Source: Ypsolopha sequella
Lineage: Eukaryota; Arthropoda; Insecta; Lepidoptera; Ypsolophidae
Length of the DNA stretch: 64,000 nt
Direction: 5' to 3'
Assembly: GCA_934047225.1 (NCBI GenBank)
Contig: OW203983.1
Span: 41,598,310-41,662,309, forward strand
How positions within the stretch are numbered: position 1 is the stretch's first letter; each line of letters begins with the position of its first letter. The notes under the pieces were generated by a model. It was not told the origin of the DNA. It ran no database searches and saw only the letters and a program-made list of their open reading frames with translations. Positions 1 to 8,687 of this stretch are shown piece after piece. Position numbers and translations under genes: made by a program.

Positions 1-2879
1 TGTGGATCCCACGCTAAGTCTAACTTGTCCGGTGGAATCCAAGACTGATTATCAACATTAATTAATTAATCCGGGGTTTAAAAACAAGAAGGAAGATATT
101 TAACACTAAGAATAATAAAAAAGAATTGGACATTTTTAAATTAGCGCAAGACTTAAATATAAACTAATATACATTATAAGTGTGAAATTAAATCATTAAA
201 AAAATCATTTATGGAGATTTTTTCTCCGTCCATCGTGTCCGTGTGAAAAGTATTATTTTCTTTTATTATGCGCTATCCGGAGACCCAGCGACGACGTCGA
301 AATGCAGTGCGCGCTGATATAAACGTTATTTCAACACAGTTTCTGTCGATATTTGTTCCGACACAGTTCAACTCAAGGTTGTTGGCGGCTACCTGCCCCT
401 TATGGCGAGCGTACTCGTGTTTTACCTGAAATTGCATGACTTCAATTCAATTTCCGGACCATTAAAATGGGGATAAAAATGGTGAAATGTGTACAATTTC
501 CAGTATTTACGGGTGTTTGAAAAGCCGTTACCGTAATACTACTCGTCTATACAAACAGCTTTTAGGTGTTACGGAGCCAAACCAAAAATCTTGAAAAAAC
601 TCATTATATACATTTTGTTGAAGTAGTTTTAATGCACTATCCCGTTCAGAGACATTATAGGTGTACTCCCCCCCCGGAAAGTCATGGATAAATAATAGAC
701 TATATCTATACATAAATGCATTTAAATCAACGACATATTCAGACGGGTACCTACACTATTTTTGATACTGTCCGTACCTTTTATATGGAACAGCTGTTTT
801 TTTTGTGATTTATGGTTTGGCTCTTTTAGAAATGTTGTTCTTTTAGGGGCCGCCCATATCTTGTGTCATCGATTTTCGCTGATTTTCGAACCCCACCGAA
901 CCACAATCATTATATCGTTATTATTTAATAATCCCACCCATTCATAAAACAGATGTAATTTTCATTTCTATATTACAAAATAAATATTGTTTTTTAAGAG
1001 CGGTTTCGCAGCCGTATTGTTAAAAACCAACCTTTTTCTAATTAATCGAAACAGAACACTTAAATTCAAAATTTACTCCATAGTTATTCAACAAAACCTT
1101 ATAATTTGGGTTTCATTTGTTAATAAAATACTTATATCATGTAACCGTTCAGCTTTTCTTTAATATTTGTGGTTTCTTATAAATATACTGAATAAAGTAA
1201 AGTGTAACTTGATTGTAAGTAGGGAATGTAATCCCGCAATAAAATTTCAATCCCGGTATTTGCGGGACTGACGATTCTTGGTCCCGTGGGATCCTGCTAT
1301 TTGCGAGATCCTGCAAAACGTAGGTAGCTCATAGCAAGCTTTTGCAAAAAGATCTCGCATATCCGGTGAAGTACAGAAAACACTGAATGGTAAGCCATCC
1401 TTTGACACCATGCGTGACACCCTCTTTTCTACACTATTTTTTCTATGAAAGTGATCAGTAAATTTATTTTTTTGACAAAGTTGAAAGAGTTAGTGGAGAG
1501 AAGGTGGCGGTACCGAAGAATTAGACGACGATGGAGTTAGTGGGGCAAAAAGGTGCCGACGTTGATGAGTCATCCAAGTAATTCAATTTTGTTTAAATCT
1601 TATGTTGGATTAAATTTACATGCAAGCCCTTAGTAGAACGCCCTGTCGTTTTAATTATTGACCTACACAACTTGCATTTTTCAGTCTGTGAATTTTTCGC
1701 CATGTTTTGGTATTTTTTTTTGCAGGCGCTATTAAATATTTTCAAGCTTTTTCCTTCTAAAACAAATTGAATAAAAAAAGAATCTCATAGGAATCTTTAC
1801 TTCTTTGAACCATACCTGAATATGTGATGTCTTCTGCATTTTAGCCCGTATTTGATGAGAAACTGATGATAAACAGTTTCTTATTTTTATGACTTTTAGT
1901 AACGCGTGAAGCTTATTATAGCTTTAAATGACAAATTATGTAAAAACGAATTCCAAGGGGTCTTAGAATAAGGATCAACGTATGTTTATGCAGAGCTGCA
2001 ATTTCCTAAAGCGACAGGATGCAGCGTCTTCGAAATTCTAAAATGTCGAATTTCACATTTTGTCTGGGATAATCGCTTTTACAGACTCTGCAAAAAATGA
2101 CAAAGAAATAGACATAGACCGATACTATAGAAGAACACACATTCTCTCAGGCAAATTCTCAACTTTTGTTTTTAAAATTCAGTCCAGTATAAGCAAAGGA
2201 AACGCAGCCCAATCAGCCTATTACTTGTTACAATGGTACTGTGTAGAGACACAGAATAAATACATAATAATAATAATAAATATATAGTTGAATCAAAAAG
2301 GGTTTTCTCAGAGATTTAGTGATGGGTTCGTTCATTTTGAAAATTTTAAAGTTGCTTGTCAAAGTTGTCAATATATTGTACCTTTATTGTAAAAATCTCA
2401 AAATATTGTACAAATGCGTACAATAATGAGAAAGCTACGTTTTATGGTACAACTTGGTTTCGTATCACAAATTATTGTAAGAATACAAGTTATTGTAAGA
2501 ATACAATAATTATAGTACATTTCCCAACACTGTCGAAGGCGACTAAAAGATTGGCGCGCACTATACTACGGACGGAACCATGATTACCGACTTGGGATTT
2601 TCCCTAACTGGAGAAATCCTTCAAAAAATATCAAACATTATATTTTTATGCCTGGGTAATCTACGTGTCTGATTATGTATTTTGAGAAAGATCAAACGAT
2701 ATCGCGATGTAATATACAAGTAACGCCATCTGGTTTTTTTGTAGCAAACGAGCGACTACGGCTTTTCTAGTGCAGACAGAGACCTACAAAGTTACTTGAC
2801 CCGATGACGGGGCGTCGCTAAAGTCGAACCCAGTGTTGCCACCAATTGGAAGTTGGTGGTTTTTAGGGTAATATTCGTT
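1..2879. other. Gene-free AT-rich stretch
   Basis: No coding exon recognised. It holds decayed repeats: a partial copy of the TTAA-flanked MITE interior near 215-372, a block with repeated 'atcccg..tttgcggga' phrases near 1230-1310, an A/T-rich (ATA)n tail near 2264-2282, and a short direct repeat 'tattgtaagaataca' at about 2473-2508. Short open frames here have no recognisable domain. Confidence 0.5.
215..372 (-). repeat. Truncated copy of the TTAA-flanked MITE
   Basis: Shares several blocks in order with the MITE copies at 43.1 and 58.7 kb: 'gtgaaaagtattattttc', then 'gcgctgatataaacgttattt', then 'ctgtcgatatttgttccgac'. Both termini are missing. It is a decayed fragment and has no intact TTAA flanks. 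Confidence 0.5.
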
Positions 2880-3035
2880 CGGTCTTATTTATAAAAACAA
2901 GATTCCTTAAAACACTCGATAAATATCGATTAAAACATTCTGTGGTGGAGATTTTTCAAGGAAAATAAAATAAATTAATACACTACCTCTTAAAAGGAGT
3001 GCTTTAGAGGAATCGTGTTTTTATAAATAAGGCCG
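2880..3035. repeat. Short MITE with about 37-bp inverted ends
   Basis: The ends read 'cggtcttatttataaaaaca' on the left and its near complement on the right ('tgtttttataaataaggccg'), with a few mismatches over about 37 bp. No ORF. Target duplication not clear. Confidence 0.6.
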
Positions 3036-3806
3036 TAAGTCTATAAGCATGAAGTAAGAAATAAACCCAAAATTTAGGCAATTAATTATTTTTTTATTTG
3101 TAAGTACACTGACAAAAGTATTTTATAGTTCCGTAACCGAAGGATTTTGCATTACTACTTAGCCTACTACTTGTTTATATAGGACCACTTGCGACTTTGT
3201 GTAGGAAGACGCCGCTTGGCACAGATGCTCCTTGACATGAGGTGACCCCCCTCTGAGATAGGTGTTAGGGGGGGAGAGTGAAAGTGCATCTTATTATTCT
3301 TATATTATTCTTCCTGGTTTGAAGAATCTAGCAATACTACGTAAATAAGAAAAAAATTATTTCTCCCGGGAATATAACACACTTATATCGAAACAGAGTT
3401 CTCAAAAGCCATCCCAATATTGGTAATAAAATAATGATGGCAAAAATGGCTCTAAAAAAAGTTTTCATGTCGAGGTTTAAGATTATTAGAGAAAAAACCC
3501 GTATATATTATTTATGGATTAAATTCTGTAGAAACTTTATTAAACTTTTAACAGGGCTGATATTTCATAGAACCATTGTTTTTTTTTTAAATAATGAAAT
3601 TAATGAAAAAAGCTGTCATTTTGACTTTTTTCCAGGATCCGTCCCTCTCGCACTGCGGGTCTTTCCGCATGAAGTAACAGGGTAGTATGCAAGCGGAACC
3701 TATACTCTGAAAGCTTCAAATTGACGATGCAAGGAAGTGTTGATCGGGCTGTCCCAATATTAGAACATATGTCATTGCAATGTATGACAAGTAAGTAAAA
3801 AAAAAC

Positions 3807-4300
3807 CGGCCAAGTGCAAGTCAGACTCGCGTACCTAGGGTTGCGTATTGTAGATGATAAATTTAATTTGTCATTTTTTTTCGTGAATTTCTCGACGCTT
3901 TATTTTTCCTGTAATCTTTCCGTAAACACATATAACCATGATTTTTTTCATATTTTTTGGTCCACCAGTTTTGGAGATAAGGGGGACATACATATTTTTG
4001 TGGTTTTTGAAAGATTGCTCGAAACCATATTTATGGTCTTTCAAGGATTTCTCGAAACAGATGCAATTAAATGTAGGCAAACTATATATATTTACTATCA
4101 GCATTTTAATAACTACAATTTGATATCCATATTGTATTTTTAAAAAATATTTTTTTATTCATTTTATTTATTTTTTATTTTTTTCATTTGTGCTCAACTT
4201 TTTTTAAATCGCTATAGTTTTCCTGTAATTGGCCAGTTATGATCTATAATAAACGTTTTTTCTATATTTTTTGGTTTACCAGTTTCGGAGGTAAGGGGGT
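3807..4300 (+). repeat. Partial copy of the 'GGCCAAGTGCGAGTCAG' repeat (variant F')
   Basis: Starts 'aaccggccaagtgcaagtca' and follows the fuller copy at 27161-27994 closely: the phrases 'gtcattttt..gtgaatttct', 'accagttttggagataaggg' and 'tttctcgaaa' occur in the same order. It stops matching near 4300. Open frames inside it are repeat sequence, not genes. Confidence 0.65.
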
Positions 4301-4561
4301 TAATCGGTGGGGCAACTACATCGTGTATCCACATTTTCCGTTTCTTTCTTCTTCTTTCCTCACTTCAGCTAACAAGCAGGTAACCTCGGCAAGTTCTTTC
4401 TCATCACTTTCCATTTTGGCTCACACACAAAATTCGTGCGCTTGCTACGAAAATCCTGATTTCAATGTTGAAAATTCGTTTACAAATGGCGATACTCACC
4501 CCCCGGCATTATGCTCAAAAAATCCGTATTACTGCGGAGCGTCCGATGCCGGTATGTAGAC

Positions 4562-4717
4562 AGCATGAAAACCTCTCCGTATAGTTGCATTTGAAACTAA
4601 ACTTAGGTTGCCATTCGTAGCTGTTAGTTCCACTACTGTCCGCTTGGAGCGGTTACCCAGATTCCATACGATTTTGATGTAGTTTGAAACGCGACTATAC
4701 GGAGATGTTTTCATGCT
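4562..4717. repeat. 156-bp MITE with 24-bp inverted ends
   Basis: Left end 'agcatgaaaacctctccgta' and right end complementary to 'agcatgaaaacatctccgta'; one mismatch across 24 bp. The interior has no coding sign. Confidence 0.65.
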
Positions 4718-5038
4718 TAGGCTAGGATAGACTAGTAAAACGAAAGCGTTTGAGTAGGACTCATTTTTCTGAATAGGCTGGCCTGGCTGTGGATCCATAT
4801 TTGTGCACGAAGAAACAAAAAAAAATATTCATTTGTTAATTATTTATATTTCTGACTGATCACACTATCACGTCATAAAACATAAAAAAAAACAAATAGT
4901 AATTCATCTGTTATTTACAAAATATTTTTCTTTTTTGGATTGTGGAGTGATCGGTGAATGAACGTTGCAATTCAAAACAATTCAAAAAAATTCACAACTA
5001 ACAATCAAAATCGTATTTTTCAAAGCACAAGAAATTAT

Positions 5039-5353
5039 TTATTCCCAAACAAATGGATAATTTGGCGACGACGGTAAGAGACCCAACGGGATGTCGTTGA
5101 TAGCCTGGAAGAACGGGAGGTCCCTGGTGTGAGACGCGACTTGTGTCGACAAAGTTGCTCCGTCCCACCTACAGGTGACCGCCTTACAGGCTGGGGCGGC
5201 GGCAGTGTCTGCCGAGAAGATGAAATATGGCGACCGTTGGCAACCCTTGGCGCGGGCTAGATATTGGCGCCTTTCGGCGTCGAAACCCTCCGGCCATGGT
5301 GTCCGGAGACCCCAGGGCTGGCGCATACGCTGGCCAAAGAGTTGGCCTAGCAA
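5039..5353 (-). CDS. Anonymous open frame, 104 codons
   Basis: An open frame on the minus strand lying in a locally GC-rich block between the two F' repeat pieces at 3807-4300 and 5366-5700. I do not recognise the product. There is no signal peptide, membrane segment or familiar motif. The contrast in base composition with its surroundings and its place between repeat arms suggest a fragment of a transposable element, or chance openness in GC-rich DNA. A phrase 'AINDIPLG' near the C-terminus superficially recalls the Asp region of chymotrypsin-like proteases, but its context does not fit one. Treat as unproven. Confidence 0.15.
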   Translation of the reverse strand: MLGQLFGQRMRQPWGLRTPWPEGFDAERRQYLARAKGCQRSPYFIFSADTAAAPACKAVTCRWDGATLSTQVASHTRDLPFFQAINDIPLGLLPSSPNYPFVWE

Positions 5354-5365
5354 TTCAAAGAGGTA

Positions 5366-5700
5366 ATGCCGCTAGTGTCCTGGGTAAAAATACAATATGG
5401 GTATCAAATTGTAGATATTAAAAAGTTGATTTTAAAAATGTATACTTTTGTTATTTTTACCGGCACTGGTTTCGAGAAATCTTTAAAAAACCACAAAAAT
5501 ATGTATGTCCCTCCCTTATCTCCAAAACTGGTAGACCAAAAATTATGAAAAAAGCCATGGTAATATGTGTTTACGTAAAGGTTACAGGAAAAATTAAGGG
5601 TCGAGAAATTCTCGAAAAAAAAAATTACAAAATTAAATTTATGATCCACAATACGGAACCCTAGGTACGCGAGTCTGACTCGCACTTGGCCGTTTTTTTT
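5366..5700 (-). repeat. Inverted partial copy of repeat F'
   Basis: Reads on the minus strand from 'ggccaagtgcgagtcagact' through 'cgcgtacctagggttccgta' to 'caatttgatacccatattgt', matching the 3807 and 27161 copies. It is in opposite orientation to the 3807 copy, about 1.1 kb away. Confidence 0.65.
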
Positions 5701-6429
5701 TATTTTTTTATGTTATTATAAGTTGTATTAATTTTTGTTTTAGATACGTAGGTTTAGTTTGTATTTATTTTTTCTTACTACTTAGTGTAGATCTAAATTA
5801 TTTTTGTTAATTCCTAATAAAGTCATTAACTTGAAAAAATAAACTCAATCGATAGTTATTTTAAAAACCTGAATTAATTTTGGCCCACCCACATGGTTTT
5901 TGAAAACAAAAGTAGATACCTATTGTGTAGGTAGTTGGTATTTCGTTCCAAATCTGAAGAATCGCTCCCTAAATGTTTTAAAGAACCTATAAATATTATG
6001 GAGACCTTTCGAAAGAACCTTACTCTATACGCAGCGATTAGAAAATGTTAATAAAAATACACTAGTTTTTAAAACTCTAAAAATATTGCTTATGCTTTTT
6101 GCATTTTATATTTTAACTCCACAATAAATTACCTACTTATGATTGAAGCTTTCAGATAACGTAAAAACCATTACAATAAACTTTGTCTGTAGTACGTAGT
6201 ATTTTATTCTGTGTCTACTGTCTGTAGGTCAACCGGATTAGATTTAAGAATGTAAAGGGTAGACATGATTATCATAATCCTTTATTCTTTATTGTACACG
6301 AAACGCATATACTAGAAAAAAAACAAAACATGTACAAAGGCAAACTTATCTCTAAGAAGAGATTACTTCTTTATTACTCCTTTGGGCATATAAAAATGAG
6401 ACTTTTCTGCTTATTTCATTGACATGTGA
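5701..6429. other. Gene-free stretch
   Basis: AT-rich, with no recognised gene, RNA or well-bounded repeat. Confidence 0.4.
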
Positions 6430-6517
6430 GTGAGACTTAAGATTACACCTAGATTTTTTGCAGTCTTGGTAAATGCAATATCAATCCCATTAAAATTGAC
6501 GGAGGGAATATCCGTAT

Positions 6518-6937
6518 CATTATTTCCTAACCTGTGGTCCGCGGACCCCTGGGGGTCCCCGAGCATATGTATGGGGGTCCGCGGCCTAATCCATGGACTA
6601 AAACATTTACTGCTTTTCTCAACGACATACTTCTGTGAAAAAGCATTCTCTGCTCTTGTGTATACTAAAGACAAATACAGAAATAGATTAAAAGTGGAAT
6701 CCGATTTGAGACTACAACTCAGTTGTAATATAAACCCAAATATCACTAAGTTAGTTGCAAAAAAGCAGCACCAACCTTCTCATTAACGTATTTTGTATGA
6801 AAAAGTATATATTTTTTGATTTGTAGAACTAAAATAAATGGTCCGAAATTTATTGCTGCTTTTTTATTAAGGGGGTTTCTTAAAATTGTACTTGATTTCC
6901 TGAGGGGTCCGTGGACAAAAAAGGTTAAGAAACGCTG
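6518..6937 (+). mobile_element. Internally deleted hAT element carrying a transposase tail
   Basis: Ends resemble hAT termini: the right end read inward is 'CAGCGTTTCTTAACC' and the left is 'CATTATTTCCTAACC', both followed by 'gtggtccgcgg' or 'gtccacgg' type sequence. It sits between two pieces of the LINE pseudogene. The flanking octamers (6510-6517 and 6938-6945) agree only partly, so the target duplication is decayed or the boundary is off by a few bases. Confidence 0.65.
6598..6786 (+). pseudogene. hAT transposase C-terminal dimerisation fragment
   Basis: The frame ends in 'TTYFCEKAFSALVYTKDKYR' followed by 'NRLKVESDLRLQLS' and a stop at 6784-6786. This is the hATC dimerisation region as seen in ZBED5/SCAND3-type proteins ('FPTTYLCE.GFSAL...KYR.RL.VE.DLR'). 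Only the last 60 or so residues remain. The catalytic DDE part and zinc finger are absent, so no activity is expected. It lies inside the inverted ends of the 420-bp hAT derivative. Confidence 0.75.
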
Positions 6938-7492
6938 ATTTAAAGCATTCAACATAAACCTACTGCCAAGCAGCATAGCCTGCGATTTGTGCCAACAATT
7001 TCATTTTCATCAGGTCCTCATTTACATGACAGATGGCTGAATTAGCTTCATCGATTAGAAAATAATAATAAAGTTACAGAAGCTGAACCAACAATAATAG
7101 TATTTTTTATTTTATAATTGAGTAGAGATTTATGTGACGGTAGCCGGTCTTCCGTTATGCTTTAGTCAAAGGTAATAATAAATGTTGGGAGTTGGGATTC
7201 TTCTCTGCCCGGGGGCCCCTTCGGCTGGGGGCCCGTGACATTTTGCCGACTTGCCACCCTGTAGTTACGCCAGGAACACCAGCAATGAGCTCACACCACT
7301 CTAAAAATACATCTTCAGAGCGTATGCACTGCTGGTGACAGCGAAGATAGGAATTAAACCATTCTGTTACTATAGGAGATACGTTAAGAGAGCCCAGAAT
7401 CCCCAGAAGTATGTCGACGTCAACACAATTAAAAGCACTGCTAAAGTCGAGCAGTGACAAAACAGTGACTTGTTTCTTATCAATTGCAGACC

Positions 7493-8260
7493 AAATTATT
7501 ATTAATTTAGTTCATGCATATTCACACTAGATGGCGCTGTGAGTATTCTACATCGCGGTATCGTTAGTCCTGGTTACCATACATATAAGGGTAAGACTAC
7601 TCTGTTTGTATCAGTGTTTCCGAGTGTACTCGTACACCCACTTTTCACCTATTTTTGGAAAGTTGTAAGTCTTTGATCGAGACTCCCAACTTAACAGTTG
7701 ATATAAAATAGTTTAATTAAATAAACACTGTAGAATAGAAGAGTCTCGTTCGTTCATGACTAACATAACTGTGTGAAACTGAAATGGATTGGGGATGGTA
7801 TGGTATATGAGGGTTTCGGATTTCGGAGTTATTTCAATTTCATTTATAAAGTATAATTCATTCTTATTACAATTATACATATACATAGCTTTGAGTCAAA
7901 ATACAAGGTATTTCAGTTTTGTGTGATCATTCCCCAACTTCAAAATTCTGAATAATACAAAAGATATGTAGCAATCCGAGAAAATGATAAAACATTGACA
8001 AACACAATAATCAGTTTGCAATTAAATTACTTTTAGGTTTAAAGGGTTAAAAGAAACCACTATTATTACCGTACGTATGTCACAGCCTCATACATAACTT
8101 TTGAACCTCAGAACAATAAGTTTTGAACCGTTAAAAAAAAAAGACTTGAAATATTGCATTTTATTTTGTGTAAAGTCGAATAAACTTATCAAAACGATTT
8201 TAGTCTTACATGGTTGACATAAGATTGCCCAGCGCAAGTATTACAAATTTCATGATCTAA
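7493..8260. other. Gene-free stretch
   Basis: No gene or bounded repeat recognised. Just left of it, a 60-bp G/C-rich insertion (about 7195-7255, 'gggggcccc' repeats) abuts the broken end of the LINE fragment. Confidence 0.4.
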
Positions 8261-8487
8261 GGGCCTATATCTTTGGTTACCATCTGGACTGGGTGCCTAC
8301 CATCAAAAACATAGATATACTATCGAATTACGATTGTCTAAGGATATGTTCGGACTTGAAGTGACGACACAGTTCGTAAATAGTTCAATACCCACTAAAG
8401 GCAATTTTGAAAGTTCATTTTTTTTCTATGTTTTTGATGATAGGCACCCAATCCAGTTGGCAACTAAAGACTCATAATAAAAGGGCA
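8261..8487 (+). repeat. MITE family C, copy 1
   Basis: Inverted ends about 60 bp long: the left has 'gggtgcctaccatcaaaaac' then 'atagata' and the right has 'tatgtttttgatgataggca'. The interior shares 'cttgaagtgacgacacagtt' and 'caatacccactaaaggcaat' with copies at 10.3, 10.5 and 62.1 kb. It lies downstream of the last recognised exon of the serine protease homolog. Confidence 0.75.
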
Positions 8488-8687
8488 GATCGGCCATATC
8501 GATCGATTTCGAAATGCTTTGCTCGGCTCCCAAATTTAATATTGTTGAAAAATTGTAAATTTCTAAAACAATTCTGATTTTTATGGCCAATTTTACGATA
8601 TGGCCACCGTAATGGATCGGAGCAGTTCATGGCGACCGACGTATACTGTAGAGCGAGTACAGAGTGTGGCCATTGTGCCATACTTAC

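Larger units (their letters stand above)
6430..7492 (-). pseudogene. Decayed LINE ORF2 fragment (Jockey/CR1-like reverse transcriptase)
   Basis: Three pieces of one minus-strand reverse transcriptase survive. Bases 7492-7262 encode 'SLLDFSSAFNCVDVDILL' and then 'ELIAGVP', the first catalytic-Asp region and the GVPQG region of LINE RTs; it breaks right after GVP. Near 7060-6938 come 'VNEDL' and, after a frameshift and deletion, 'SQAMLLGSRFMLNALN', the 'NP.KSQ..LLGS' region. Bases 6509-6440 encode 'VNFNGIDIAFTKTAKNLGVI', the 'AKNLGVI' region. The last two pieces are separated by a hAT-type insertion. The YADD segment is missing. It is a dead copy, and the clade call is an inference from motif style. 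Confidence 0.7.

Noticed and set aside
5039..5353. Missing protease exon ('INDI' phrase)
   Set aside because: The flanking residues do not resemble the S1 Asp region, the frame has no splice context, and the block lies between repeat pieces.
6510..6945. Perfect 8-bp target duplication for the hAT block in the LINE
   Set aside because: The flanking octamers atccgtat and atttaaag agree at only a few positions, so I do not claim it.
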